Source of the DNA: Actinomyces mediterranea
Lineage (GTDB): Bacteria > Actinomycetota > Actinomycetes > Actinomycetales > Actinomycetaceae
Direction of reading: 5' to 3'
NCBI RefSeq assembly: GCF_900155595.1
Contig: NZ_FTPB01000004.1
Location: 1,426,001-1,490,000 of the forward strand
DNA length: 64,000 nucleotides
The position numbers and the translations under genes are program-made. This document shows, in pieces, positions 44,957-54,364 of the stretch. Every line of letters starts with the position of its first letter. Position 1 is the first letter of the stretch. The notes beneath the pieces are model-generated. The model was given only the letters and a program-made list of their open reading frames with translations. It had not been told where the DNA came from and did not search any database.

Positions 44957-45966
44957 CCGTTTCCGCACCAGACCTTCATGTTCCCGACCTCGAGTCCCGA
45001 ATCCAACCGGGGCTCGAGGTCGTCGAGCGTCGCCTCCGCCACAGCGTCACCGGCTCGCGTGACCTCATCAATGAGTTGACGAGCCACCTGGCCACTGCGG
45101 GCGGGAAACGGATGCGGCCACTCCTCACACTCGTATGCGCGCAGTTCGGAGACCCCGATCGGGCGCTGAGCGAGGGCGTCATTACGGGCGCGACGGCGGT
45201 CGAACTCACCCACTTGGCGTCCCTGTACCACGACGATGTCATGGATTCGGCGCCGACGAGGCGCGGTGTCCCCTCGGTTCAACATCTGTGGGGCAACAAC
45301 CGTGCGATCCTCGCCGGGGATGTCCTCTTCGCGAGGGCGTCGGTATTGATAGCGGCTCTTGGTCCCGAGATGGTGGACTACCACGCCAGGACCTTCGAAC
45401 GACTATGCATCGGTCAACTCAATGAGACCTTCGGACCGGAGTCGGGCGACGACCCCGTGAAGTTCTACCTGCAGGTGTTGGCGGATAAGACCGGGTCGCT
45501 CGTGGCGACGGCCGCGCACTTCGGCGCGTGGCTGTCGGGTGTGGGCGACGAGGTGTCCGCCACCGTCGCGCGTTTTGGTGAGAAGATCGGTGTTGCCTTC
45601 CAGATCGCCGATGATGTGCTCGATCTCGCGTCGACGGGGGAGACTTCGGGCAAGACCCCGGGAACGGATCTTCGCGAGGGTGTGGATACGCTGCCGGTGC
45701 TGTTGCTGCGCCGCCGCGAGGTCGAGAGTTCGATCGACGAAGCAGGCGCCCGCATCCTTACCATGCTCGACGCGGATCTGTCCTCCGATGAGGCGCTGGC
45801 GCGCGTCGTCACGGCTTTGCGCGCCCATGATGTCCTTGATGAGACTCGCGAGATGGCTCGGAAGTGGGCGGATGACGCAATCGCCGAATTGGAGCCGCTG
45901 CCCGATGGTGAGGCGAAGACGGCGCTTCATTCCTTCGCCTACCTCATGGTGGACCGTCTGGTGTGA
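44953..45966 (+). CDS. Polyprenyl diphosphate synthase (probable menaquinone tail synthase)
   Basis: 337 residues of the trans-isoprenyl synthase family with both Asp-rich motifs, YHDDVMDSAPTRRG (first) and QIADDVLDL (second), plus GGKRMRPLL for IPP binding. It builds the polyprenyl diphosphate used by MenA; chain length cannot be read with certainty. GTG 44953 overlaps the nuoN stop (GTGA). Grouping with complex I and menaquinone genes supports the quinone role over an undecaprenyl one. Confidence 0.93.
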   Translation: MTVSAPDLHVPDLESRIQPGLEVVERRLRHSVTGSRDLINELTSHLATAGGKRMRPLLTLVCAQFGDPDRALSEGVITGATAVELTHLASLYHDDVMDSAPTRRGVPSVQHLWGNNRAILAGDVLFARASVLIAALGPEMVDYHARTFERLCIGQLNETFGPESGDDPVKFYLQVLADKTGSLVATAAHFGAWLSGVGDEVSATVARFGEKIGVAFQIADDVLDLASTGETSGKTPGTDLREGVDTLPVLLLRRREVESSIDEAGARILTMLDADLSSDEALARVVTALRAHDVLDETREMARKWADDAIAELEPLPDGEAKTALHSFAYLMVDRLV

Positions 45967-45973
45967 ACCACGG

Positions 45974-45998
45974 CGCCCGGCGTCTCAGACGCCGGGCG
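45974..45998. terminator. Perfect hairpin between the nuo-prenyl operon and the zinc locus
   Basis: CGCCCGGCGTC (45974-45984) pairs with GACGCCGGGCG (45988-45998), eleven perfect pairs with the three-base loop TCA. It starts seven bases after the synthase stop and lies between convergent genes, so it can end transcription from both sides. No T-run. Confidence 0.85.
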
Positions 45999-46067
45999 GA
46001 CGCGTGTCGGGGCGCTCGCCCCGGATCGGTCGTCGTGGTCCGCGCGAATCCGACGAGATGCGGCGGA

Positions 46068-47318
46068 TCAGTGAGTGTGATGATGCGCTTCGCCGGTTGC
46101 GAGCGCCGTTTCATTCGGGGCCGCCCCAACCGTCGTAGTCGAGACGGTCCTCTCAGCGAGATCGACCCGGTGCACTTGCTCGGTGGCGGGTTCGGTGACC
46201 CATGCGGTAGAACCGTCGACGGTGAGGGAAGGATGCGGGTCCTGCCATTTGCCGGGTCCTTCCCATGCGGCGGTCACGTCGATGGGGTCGCCGATGGACT
46301 GTGCGGCGACGTCAATGGGGTAGAGTCTGCCATCGGTTCCCAGGACCCATGCGTTACCCGCGCCATCGCGCTTGAGGCCTCGCCACGTGTAATGGACGCC
46401 CGCAGGCATGTCGATGACGTTCAGGGTTTTCGCTTCCGTGTCGACGAAGCCGATCTTGTCGAGGGTCACGCCCTCGGCGTGCTTGTCGTTCTTGTAGTCC
46501 GTGACGACGATGGACGAGTCGGGGGTGGCGAACTCGTTGCCGATGCGCCCATAGTCGGCGTCGGGGCTTCCAATTTTTGTGAACTCGTCGCCATCCCAGA
46601 TGAGGACGCCATTCTCGCAGCCGATGGTGACGATCTCATTCTGTGCGACGCCTTCTCCGTGGACGCCGGGGCATTCGTCACTGCGTGCGATGCGGGTGCC
46701 CGCATCGTCGTCAACGAGGGCGCCCGTGCGCGCTTGAGCGGTGCCGACCGTGCGCACGACGGATCCGTTCTCCAAGACGACGGCGACGCCGTGGTGGGGG
46801 GCCTCGGACTCGATGGCGCGGATCTGGGGCAGTTCGGTGACGGTGGAGTCAGCGGTTCCTCCGAGCCCGTCGGTGGGCAGAGCCTGGATGAGTCCGGTGC
46901 CGTCGTCGAAGAACACGGTGTGGCGGGCGTGAACGACGACATGTCCGGGTTTTTGCGCGGCGATCATGAGGTCGGTGAGTCGCGGATCGCCCCCTCGGGC
47001 TCCACTCGACAGGATGCGGAACCCGCCTTCGGTGGATACCGCGATGTGTTCGCCGTCGCCGTATGCGTTGAGGCGGTTGAAGCCCGACAGCGGAAGATCC
47101 GCGATTTCGTCAAGGGTCGTGGCGTCAAGGACTTTGATGCCCCCGTCGTAGGTGAAGACGAGGCGGGGGGACGTCTCGTCATGGCTGTGGGCGGTTGGAG
47201 CGTCGGCCGATGCGGACGGGGCGTGTACCCCGGTCGTGCATGCGGCGAGCGCGATCATCGCGACGCTTGAGGCCGCAATGGCGACGAGGGGGCGTCGTAT
47301 GGTGCGTCGTGTGGTCAT
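46068..47318 (-). CDS. AztD-like zinc metallochaperone lipoprotein (second copy)
   Basis: 416 residues from ATG 47318, seven bases after AAAGGA. Lipoprotein signal ending LAAC (Cys27), His-rich HSHDE just after it, then repeated beta-blade stretches of a propeller-like domain (VFTYDGGIKVLDATTLDEI and similar) and a His-rich end EAHHHTH. AztD proteins bind zinc outside the membrane and pass it to AztC. It follows aztC by 57 bases on the same strand. Relatives without the transporter exist, but the context here is clear. Confidence 0.87.
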   Translation of the reverse strand: MTTRRTIRRPLVAIAASSVAMIALAACTTGVHAPSASADAPTAHSHDETSPRLVFTYDGGIKVLDATTLDEIADLPLSGFNRLNAYGDGEHIAVSTEGGFRILSSGARGGDPRLTDLMIAAQKPGHVVVHARHTVFFDDGTGLIQALPTDGLGGTADSTVTELPQIRAIESEAPHHGVAVVLENGSVVRTVGTAQARTGALVDDDAGTRIARSDECPGVHGEGVAQNEIVTIGCENGVLIWDGDEFTKIGSPDADYGRIGNEFATPDSSIVVTDYKNDKHAEGVTLDKIGFVDTEAKTLNVIDMPAGVHYTWRGLKRDGAGNAWVLGTDGRLYPIDVAAQSIGDPIDVTAAWEGPGKWQDPHPSLTVDGSTAWVTEPATEQVHRVDLAERTVSTTTVGAAPNETALATGEAHHHTH

Positions 47319-47375
47319 AAATGGTCCTTTCACGGCTCCCGATCGGGAGCGGATCTGATGATGGGCGGTGGCGCT

Positions 47376-48290
47376 CTATCGGGTGAGGGCGCCGGTGATG
47401 CGCTGGGTGTTGATGCGCATCATGTCGAGGTAGGTGGCCGCTTCTGTGCCGGGTTCCGTGAGGGACTCGGTGTAGAGGGGGACGACCTCGACATCGACTC
47501 CCGCCTGCGCGGCCAGTGCGTCGGCGAGCGCGGTGGGAGAAGATGATTCAGCGAAGATCGCCGGTACTCGCGCCGTTGTAATCGCATCGGCGAGGTCGGC
47601 GAGGTCGGATGCGCTCGGCGAGGCGAGAGTCGCTCCTCCGGGGATGATGACGCCGATGATGGTGAAGCCGTAGCGGCGGGCGAGGTAGCCGAAGACGTGA
47701 TGATTGGTGACGAGGGCGCGCCGTGAGAGGGCGATGGATGCGAAAGAATCGTTCATGTGGCGGTCGAGTTCGTCGAGGGAGGCGAGGTAGGCGGAGGCAT
47801 TGGAGTGCAGCGCCTGGGTGTCGATGCCGTCGACCGCGCGGGTGAGGGATTCTTCGAGTGCGCGCACGACGCCGGCCATCTGAGTCGGGTCGGTCCACCA
47901 GTGGGGATCTGGGCCGGATGCATCATCTGTGGCGTAGTCGAGGACGTTGACGTGCGCTCCGGCTTCGAAGACGGTGACGCCTGCGGCGCGGGCGGCGTCG
48001 ATATGCGTGGCGAGCCCTTCTTCGAGGCCGAGTCCGTTGGCCACCAGCAGGTCTGCTTTTTGCATAGCGAGGGCGTCTTGTGCGGAGACTCCGAAAGAGT
48101 GGGGATCAGCGTTGGCGGGCATGAGGGTGATGACGCCGACTTGGTCGCCTATGAGTGCGCGCGTGATGTCGCCGAGGATATTGGTCGTGACGACGATCGG
48201 TGCGGATGAGCGGGTCTGGGTGCAGGCGGTGAGGGCGCTGAGGATCAGTGCGGGCGCGATGAGGAGCGCTGCGATGCGTTGCAGGTTCAC
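47376..48290 (-). CDS. aztC: Zinc ABC transporter substrate-binding lipoprotein AztC
   Basis: 304 residues of the cluster A-I metal-binding proteins. Lipobox LTAC (Cys23); metal ligands expected at His64 (NADPHSF), PDPHWWTDP, the His pair in VTNHHVFGYLARRYGF and a late acidic ligand. The long His-rich loop of ZnuA is missing, as in AztC, which takes zinc from AztD. GTG 48290 overlaps the stop of the upstream aztD (GTGA) and has GGAGG seven bases before it; a longer reading frame further upstream is only a shadow of aztD. Confidence 0.91.
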   Translation of the reverse strand: MNLQRIAALLIAPALILSALTACTQTRSSAPIVVTTNILGDITRALIGDQVGVITLMPANADPHSFGVSAQDALAMQKADLLVANGLGLEEGLATHIDAARAAGVTVFEAGAHVNVLDYATDDASGPDPHWWTDPTQMAGVVRALEESLTRAVDGIDTQALHSNASAYLASLDELDRHMNDSFASIALSRRALVTNHHVFGYLARRYGFTIIGVIIPGGATLASPSASDLADLADAITTARVPAIFAESSSPTALADALAAQAGVDVEVVPLYTESLTEPGTEAATYLDMMRINTQRITGALTR

Positions 48291-49510
48291 AGTCCGACCT
48301 CCAGAACATGGGCGATCGAGGGGTGTGGAATGATGCGGGCCGTGCGTGCGTCGTCGGCGGGCGCGATTTCGAGGATGTTGTCCCGGTCTGCTGCGCTCAC
48401 GTAGGTTCGATCGCGCGTCACGTGCAGGTCGTCGGGTCGAAGCGATGTGGAGGCGATGGGTTCTGAGATCGTGACGGGTAACGAGTCGGATGCGGCTTCC
48501 CATACGAGGATTCGTCCATTGGCGTCGACGCCGACGACGCGTCCCTTCGAGTCGCCCAGTGCGGCGACTGCCTGCAGGGGGCCGTCCGAATCGAGGTGTG
48601 TCCATGTCGACTCTGCGATGTTGAGGTACCAGGCGCCGCCGGTGGGGTCGAGTCCCGCGACCTGTGGGCGTCCGGGACGACCGTGGAGTGAGGTGGGGCG
48701 GGCTGTGGGATCGGTCCCGTCGGGCATGTCGATCCGTTGCGCCGTCCACTGTTTCGTGTAGGCGTCGGCGTGAACGACGAGGACCCCGCCATCGCATGTG
48801 AAGACGGCGCCGGCGCGCGTGGTGATCCCACCTGTGGGATTCGTGCATTCGCCGTCGGGCGCCGAGCCGATGGCGCTCCCGCCATGCGCTGTGATGCGCA
48901 GCTTTCCCTCGTGAATGCGCGCCCAACCGTCTGCGAGGGGAGCGGCCCAGGAACCGTCGTCGACGGGGGAGGCGTCGAGGAGGGTGACGCGCCCGTGACC
49001 GAGGTCCTCGCGATCGAAGAGGTAAGCGGTTGTTGCGATGCGCAGCGCCGTCGCCGACTCTGAAGAGGACAGGGAAATACTCGTGTCGGCGCCGATGGGC
49101 TCGATTCCCAGGGTGTCGGGGAGCTCGCCGAGATCTCGGATCGACGCCTGGTAGTGGTGCTGGTGGTCGCCATGATCGACGGTCCATACGCCTGAGTCGA
49201 TGAGGTGGAGGCGCCCGTCGGCGTCGCTGCCTGCGATGAACCGCGAGTCGGTGGCGAAGGGCCCTGCGGGGTCGAGGGTGCTCGCAGCGGCGGAGTGCAG
49301 GTCGGCGAGTCCGAGAAGGGTGAGGGAACCGGATGAGTCGAGTACGGCGAGGGAGACGGCGGGCTCTGCGAGTTCGGTGGCGCCTTCCACCCAGCCGTGG
49401 GGGTGGGCGGAAGGAGTGGCCTCGTCGGTGGGGCCTGCGGTTGCGCAGGAGGCGATGAGTGCACACGCTCCGATCAGGGTGCTTGCGGCGAGCATGGGCG
49501 AGCGGGTCAT
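48287..49510 (-). CDS. AztD-like zinc metallochaperone lipoprotein (first copy)
   Basis: 407 residues from ATG 49510 (GGAGGACACCA upstream). Lipobox IASC (Cys22), a HPHG after the signal, a His cluster HGDHQHHYQ in the first third, and propeller-type repeats such as GSLTLLGLADLHSA. Sequence is clearly different from the second copy. It lies between aztB and aztC with four-base overlaps on both sides, so it is an integral operon member. Confidence 0.87.
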   Translation of the reverse strand: MTRSPMLAASTLIGACALIASCATAGPTDEATPSAHPHGWVEGATELAEPAVSLAVLDSSGSLTLLGLADLHSAAASTLDPAGPFATDSRFIAGSDADGRLHLIDSGVWTVDHGDHQHHYQASIRDLGELPDTLGIEPIGADTSISLSSSESATALRIATTAYLFDREDLGHGRVTLLDASPVDDGSWAAPLADGWARIHEGKLRITAHGGSAIGSAPDGECTNPTGGITTRAGAVFTCDGGVLVVHADAYTKQWTAQRIDMPDGTDPTARPTSLHGRPGRPQVAGLDPTGGAWYLNIAESTWTHLDSDGPLQAVAALGDSKGRVVGVDANGRILVWEAASDSLPVTISEPIASTSLRPDDLHVTRDRTYVSAADRDNILEIAPADDARTARIIPHPSIAHVLEVGL

Positions 49511-50358
49511 TGGTGTCCTCCGGTGGGAAGCGGGGCGGCGGATGTGCGGCGGATCAATGGGGTGATGAGGACTCCTGTGAGGAAGAGAACGCCGGAGAGG
49601 GCGGAGATGGACGCTCCGGCTGCGGTGCCGGCGTACCAGGAGATGTAGAGTCCGCCGATGACGGCGATAGTGGCGATGAGTCCTGCGAGGATCATGGTGG
49701 ATGCCACGGAGTGCGACCATAGGCGCGCGGTGGCGGGAGGGGCGATGAGAAGGGCGACGACGAGGAGGGAGCCAACTGCCCGGTATGAGGCGACGACGGC
49801 GAGCGTGACGAGGATCGTCATCGTGAAGGAGGCCAGTCGGGGCCGCATGTGCAGGGTGTGCGCGACAGACTCATCGAGTGCGAGGGCGAGCAGCGGCCTG
49901 CGCAATGCGAGTGTGAGGGCGAGTGTGAGTCCGAGGGCCGCGACGAGGACCGTCAGCTCGTTGCGGCTGATGGCGAGGATGTCGCCGAAGAGGATCGCGG
50001 TCAGATCGGTGGCGAAGCTGCGTGAGCGCGACACGATGATGACGCCGACGGAGAGCATGGTGACGAAGGCGATGCCGATGGCGGTGTCTTGGGAGAGTCT
50101 GGCGCGTCGCGTCAGCCAGCCGATGCCGGTCGCCATGACGAGGGCGGAAGCCCCTGCGCCGACGAGCGGATGCCATCCGGCGAGGGCGGCGACGGCGACG
50201 CCGGGGAGCATTCCATGGGAGATGGCTTCTCCGAGGAATGCCATTTTGCGGATGATGACCCATGTTCCGGCCAGGGCGCAGATCCATGCGGCGAGGGTGC
50301 CGCCGATGAGGGCGTTGGTGAAGAACCCTGCATTGAGTGGGACGAGGAGGAAAGACAC
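49507..50358 (-). CDS. aztB: Zinc ABC transporter permease AztB
   Basis: 283 residues, eight to nine membrane helices, ZnuB/TroC family: WVIIRKMAFLGEAISHGMLPGVA at the ATPase-contact loop and VGSLLVVALLIAPPATAR near the end. It starts with GTG 50358 and no ribosome-binding site precedes it; a TATA-rich -10 lies the right distance upstream for a leaderless message. First gene of the aztB-aztD-aztC-aztD operon, divergent from aztA. Confidence 0.92.
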   Translation of the reverse strand: MSFLLVPLNAGFFTNALIGGTLAAWICALAGTWVIIRKMAFLGEAISHGMLPGVAVAALAGWHPLVGAGASALVMATGIGWLTRRARLSQDTAIGIAFVTMLSVGVIIVSRSRSFATDLTAILFGDILAISRNELTVLVAALGLTLALTLALRRPLLALALDESVAHTLHMRPRLASFTMTILVTLAVVASYRAVGSLLVVALLIAPPATARLWSHSVASTMILAGLIATIAVIGGLYISWYAGTAAGASISALSGVLFLTGVLITPLIRRTSAAPLPTGGHQ

Positions 50359-50360
50359 AC

Positions 50361-50390
50361 TGATATAATAATGAGAATGATTTGCGATAA
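50361..50390. promoter_or_regulatory. Overlapping divergent promoters with Fur/Zur-like operator of the azt locus
   Basis: The consensus -10 TATAAT (50364-50369) reads toward aztA, and its other strand gives TTATAT or TATTAT toward aztB. TGAGAAT-G-ATTTGCG (50372-50386) matches 10 of 14 positions of the 7-1-7 Fur-family dyad TGATAAT-n-ATTATCA. Both start codons lie about seven bases from the respective -10. Zinc-responsive control by Zur is inferred from the genes controlled. Confidence 0.6.
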
Positions 50391-51048
50391 CAATTCGCGG
50401 GGGATGGGACGCCCGTCACCCCTGTGCCTGCACGACGTGAGAGTCATGCGTTCTCACGTATGCGCGCTCGACTCTCTCACCGTCGATATCCGACCCGCAG
50501 AGGTCACTCTCGTGCGCGGGGGCAATGGCTCGGGCAAATCAACCCTCCTGCTCGCCCTCGCCCAGTGCCTTCCCCTCGCCGACGGACGCATCAGCGGTCT
50601 GGCTGGGCGCAGCACCGCCCTCGTGCCCCAAACTCCCCCTCATACCGGACAACTCCCCTTGACCGTGAGGGCCGCTGTCGCCATGGGCAGGTGGGGGGCG
50701 CGCGGAATGTTCGCGCCGCTGACGCACGAGGATCACGCGCTCGTCGACGAGTCGTTGCGGATCTTGGGGATCGATGCGATCGCAACACGACAGCTCTCGC
50801 AGACCTCCGGCGGACAGCGTCAACGCGCTCTCGTCGCGCAGGCCCTGACTCGTCGCGCCGACATCCTCCTCCTGGACGAGCCCACCGCTGCCGCGGATGA
50901 GCAGTCGACTCGTATCATCCACGAGGCCGCTGCCGGGCAGGCGGCACAGGGGGCCACTGTCGTTCTCGCCTCTCACGATCCGAGCGCCTGCGATGTGGCC
51001 GATAGGATCCTCACCCTCGACCGGGGCGTTCTCATCGACGAGAGGTGA
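50377..51048 (+). CDS. aztA: Zinc ABC transporter ATP-binding protein AztA
   Basis: About 223 residues with Walker A RGGNGSGKST, signature TSGGQRQRAL, Walker B ILLLDEP and switch His ASHDPS. The start is uncertain: ATG 50377 lies seven bases after a perfect -10 and would be leaderless; ATG 50404 is the next candidate but its GCGGGGG is too close to serve as a ribosome-binding site. Divergent from the aztB operon through a shared promoter. Complete transporter with AztB and AztC. Confidence 0.88.
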   Translation: MICDNNSRGMGRPSPLCLHDVRVMRSHVCALDSLTVDIRPAEVTLVRGGNGSGKSTLLLALAQCLPLADGRISGLAGRSTALVPQTPPHTGQLPLTVRAAVAMGRWGARGMFAPLTHEDHALVDESLRILGIDAIATRQLSQTSGGQRQRALVAQALTRRADILLLDEPTAAADEQSTRIIHEAAAGQAAQGATVVLASHDPSACDVADRILTLDRGVLIDER

Positions 51049-51203
51049 GCGGGACCGCCCCGACGAGGCGGGGCGAGCGTGCCGGACGTGATGCTCATCT
51101 CGAAATGGGCTCCCGTTGCCACGACTCGATAGGATCGTCCCATCATCACTGCGGGTGTGCGTATCCCTCGCCTCCCGCGTGGGCGAAGACGAGGAGAACA
51201 CAG

Positions 51204-52700
51204 TTGACCGCTCTCAATGTGGCAGTCATCGGCGCAGGCCCGGCAGGCATCTACGCATCGGACATTCTGTCGAAGTCTGGACTCGAGGTGAATATCGATC
51301 TCTTCGAGCGGCTCCCCGCCCCCTATGGCCTCGTCCGCTACGGCGTCGCTCCCGATCACCCGCGCATCAAGCAGATCATCGTCGCTTTGTACAAGATCCT
51401 TCAGCGCGGCGATATTCGCCTCCTCGGCAATGTCGAAGTCGGTCGTGACATCACCATCGGCGATCTCAAAGACCACTATGACGCGGTGATCATCGCGACG
51501 GGCGCCGACCGAGACGCGCCGCTGCGCATTCCCGGCGTTGATCTGCCCGAGTCCTACGGGGCGGCCGACTTTGTGTCCTGGTACGACGGCAACCCCGACT
51601 ACCCGCGAACCTGGCCGCTCAACGCGCGCAATGTCGCAGTCATCGGCGTCGGCAATGTTGCCCTCGACGTGGCGCGAGTCCTCGCGAAGCATGCCGACGA
51701 TATGCTCGTGACCGAGGTGCCCGAGAACGTCGCCCGCGGACTTGCTGAGAATCCCATTACCGACGTCCACGTCTTCGGACGGCGCGGCCCCGCCCAGGTG
51801 AAGTTCACTCCGCTGGAGCTGCGGGAACTGGGTCACGTGCCCGATGTCGACATCATCGTCTCCGAAGAGGACTTCGAGTTCGACGAGGGTTCCGAAAAGG
51901 CGCTGCGCGAGTCGAATCAGCAGCGTCAGGTCGTCAAGACGCTGACGAACTACGCATCGGTGGATCCCGAGGAGCGCACGGCTTCGCGCCGTATCCACAT
52001 CCACCTCTTCCAGGCTCCTGTGGAGATCGTCGCTGATGACAACGGACACGTGAAGGCCCTGCGCACCGAGCGCACCGAACTCACTGGCGACGGGAACGTA
52101 CGTGGAACCGGTCTCATCACAACCTGGCCCGTTGAAGCAGTATATCGCGCGGTCGGCTACTACTCCTCGCCGATCCCGGGAGTGCCCTTCGATACGGCGC
52201 GTGGCGTGGTCCCCAATATTGAGGGTCGCGTCATTCCTGAAGTCGGTGCAACGGTCGAGGACGCTCTGTCGGGCATTTACGCGACTGGCTGGATCAAGCG
52301 AGGCCCTGTCGGCCTTATCGGTTCAACGAAGTCTGATGCCCAGCAGACGATCGCCCACCTCGTTGAAGACGCCAATGAGGGGAAGTTGCACGCTGCGACC
52401 TCGGCTGTCGGGCATGAGGCGATGGTGGCGCTGTTGGAGGAGCGCGGCGTTGAGTACACGACCTGGCAGGGTTGGGAGCTCCTCGATGAATATGAACGTC
52501 AACTCGGCGAGGCCTTCGGCGATGTGCCGGGTGATCGCGGTGGGCGTGAGCGTATCAAGGTCGTGTCGCGCCGCGCGATGACGGATATCTCCCGCGGGAC
52601 GTATGAGGGCGCAGACCTCATCGGCGAGATGGGGGAAATGGGTGTTCCCGCCGCTCCCGATCGTTTCGGCGACTATACCGGTCCGGGCCGGAAGGTCTGA
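51204..52700 (+). CDS. Ferredoxin/flavodoxin-NADP reductase (FprA-like)
   Basis: 498 residues from TTG 51204 with GAGGAG eight bases before; the frame extends upstream without coding character. FAD motif VAVIGAGPAGIYASD, YGLVRYGVAPDHP, NADP motif VAVIGVGNVALDVARVL, and GWIKRGPVGLIGSTKSDA, all as in mycobacterial FprA and adrenodoxin reductase. It passes electrons between NADPH and ferredoxin. The C-terminal 60 residues are also as in the family. Monocistronic by appearance. Confidence 0.94.
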   Translation: MTALNVAVIGAGPAGIYASDILSKSGLEVNIDLFERLPAPYGLVRYGVAPDHPRIKQIIVALYKILQRGDIRLLGNVEVGRDITIGDLKDHYDAVIIATGADRDAPLRIPGVDLPESYGAADFVSWYDGNPDYPRTWPLNARNVAVIGVGNVALDVARVLAKHADDMLVTEVPENVARGLAENPITDVHVFGRRGPAQVKFTPLELRELGHVPDVDIIVSEEDFEFDEGSEKALRESNQQRQVVKTLTNYASVDPEERTASRRIHIHLFQAPVEIVADDNGHVKALRTERTELTGDGNVRGTGLITTWPVEAVYRAVGYYSSPIPGVPFDTARGVVPNIEGRVIPEVGATVEDALSGIYATGWIKRGPVGLIGSTKSDAQQTIAHLVEDANEGKLHAATSAVGHEAMVALLEERGVEYTTWQGWELLDEYERQLGEAFGDVPGDRGGRERIKVVSRRAMTDISRGTYEGADLIGEMGEMGVPAAPDRFGDYTGPGRKV

Positions 52701-52810
52701 TCCGGCGCCCGTCGGCGGCGCTGTGATCACACGGGTCCAGTTACTCAGTATTTAGCGGGGGTCCAGTCGATTCACAGGAGATGTACAGGCGAGGTCCATA
52801 GAGTGTGGCT

Positions 52811-53692
52811 ATGACGCACCGCAGCTATCACAATGGCTTGAAGACGGTTGCCCTCCTCGGCGGCATGTGGGCACTGCTTCTCGCCATTGGCGCGCTGATC
52901 GCCGGGAGTACCGGCCGTTCCATCTGGATCTGGGTCTTCGCCGGAGTCGGCCTTCTTCAAACGGCCTACGCCTATTGGAATTCTGCCACCCTCGCGCTGC
53001 GGTCGATGAATGCTTACCAGGTGAGTGAGGCGCAGCGCCCCGACCTGTACCGCATCGTCCGCGAACTCGCCGAGCGTGCGAATCAACCGATGCCGACCAT
53101 CTGGATCGCGCCGACTACGACGCCGAACGCCTTCGCCACGGGGCGGGACCCCCGGCATGCCGCAGTGTGCTGCACGGAGGGGATCTTGGAGATCCTCGGT
53201 GAGAGGGAACTCAGGGGCGTTCTCGGACACGAACTCATGCACGTCTACAACCGAGACATCCTCACGTCTTCAGTTGCAGCGGCGCTGGCGGGGCTCATCA
53301 CGTCGGTGGCGCAGTTCCTCATGCTCTTCGGCGGAGGCTCGCGCAGAAGCGACGAGGGCGGAGGAGTGGGCGTCCTCGCCTCCATCGCGATCGCACTTCT
53401 GGCACCGTTCGCAGCGACGCTCATCCAGTTCTCGCTGTCGCGCACGCGCGAGTTCGACGCCGACGAGGACGGGTCCACACTGACGGGTGACCCGCTCGCA
53501 CTGGCGTCTGCGCTTCGCAAGTTGGAGATGGTGACCGACCACTACCCTCTTGAGTCGACCCCTGCGAATCAGAATGTCGCGGCGATGATGATCGCCAATC
53601 CGTTCCGCGGTGCCGGGGTGAAGAACCTCTTCTCGACGCACCCCCCGATGGAGGAGCGCATTGCCCGGCTCGAGCAGATGGCGGGCTACTGA
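52811..53692 (+). CDS. HtpX-like M48 membrane metalloprotease
   Basis: 293 residues from ATG 52811 (GTG two codons earlier is possible). Two N-terminal membrane helices, the zinc motif LGHELMHVYNRD, two further helices and the third ligand Glu in SRTREFDADEDG. FSTHPPMEERIARLE at the end is characteristic of HtpX. It degrades damaged membrane proteins. A yajQ gene converges on it. Confidence 0.94.
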   Translation: MTHRSYHNGLKTVALLGGMWALLLAIGALIAGSTGRSIWIWVFAGVGLLQTAYAYWNSATLALRSMNAYQVSEAQRPDLYRIVRELAERANQPMPTIWIAPTTTPNAFATGRDPRHAAVCCTEGILEILGERELRGVLGHELMHVYNRDILTSSVAAALAGLITSVAQFLMLFGGGSRRSDEGGGVGVLASIAIALLAPFAATLIQFSLSRTREFDADEDGSTLTGDPLALASALRKLEMVTDHYPLESTPANQNVAAMMIANPFRGAGVKNLFSTHPPMEERIARLEQMAGY

Positions 53693-53735
53693 CGCGACGC
53701 TCGTCTGTCGTCGGCAAAGAGGGAAAGCATGCGCA

Positions 53736-54239
53736 TCAACGGTAGTTGACGAATTGCAGTGCGACGTCGAACTTGTCGCCCTCGGGGCCCTTGAGCAGTG
53801 CGATCACCGCTTGGAGGTCGTCGCGGGACTTCGAGCTGACTCGCAACTCGTCGCCGTGGATCTGCGCCTTGACGCCCTTGGGCCCCTCATCGCGGATGAG
53901 CTTGGCAATCTTCTTCGCCGTGTCCTGAGCGATGCCCTCGCGCAGGGGCGTCACGAGCTTGTAGATCTTGCCCGACGGCTTGGGCTCGCGGTCCTTGTAG
54001 TCGAGGCTCTTGAGTGAGAGCCCGCGGCGGATGAGTTTCGTCTGGAGCACGTCGAGGATCGCCATGACCCGATCCGCAGAGTTCGCCTCCATTTCAATGG
54101 TGTCCCCCGACAGTCGGATCGCAGCATCGACGCCCCTGAAGTCGTATCGGGTCGAGATCTCCTTCGCGGCCTGATTGACGGCGTTGTCGACCTCTTGACG
54201 GTCGAGCTTCGAGACGATGTCGAATGATGAATCGGCCAT
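53736..54239 (-). CDS. YajQ family nucleotide-binding protein
   Basis: 167 residues with both family ends: [20 protein letters not shown] at the start and [11 protein letters not shown] at the stop, and [14 protein letters not shown] and [21 protein letters not shown] between. Some relatives bind cyclic di-GMP; that is not proven for actinobacteria. ATG 54239 follows AGGAGGCGCC. The reading frame continues upstream through the tRNA-Tyr region without being coding. Confidence 0.94.
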   Translation of the reverse strand: MADSSFDIVSKLDRQEVDNAVNQAAKEISTRYDFRGVDAAIRLSGDTIEMEANSADRVMAILDVLQTKLIRRGLSLKSLDYKDREPKPSGKIYKLVTPLREGIAQDTAKKIAKLIRDEGPKGVKAQIHGDELRVSSKSRDDLQAVIALLKGPEGDKFDVALQFVNYR

Positions 54240-54364
54240 GGTGGCGCCTCCTGTTTCAGTGCTGATCGACGGTAGTTGTAGATCACAGCTTGTCGCCCCT
54301 GAACGGATTGGCGTTCGAGGCTCCCGCCCTGTTATTCTTTCACGGCACCGCGAAAGCGGCGCGC

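Noticed and set aside
48291-49466. Upstream extension of aztC as one 696-residue protein
   Set aside because: The added part overlaps the whole aztD gene in another frame and is His/Arg-rich nonsense; the GTG with GGAGG at 48290 is the real start.
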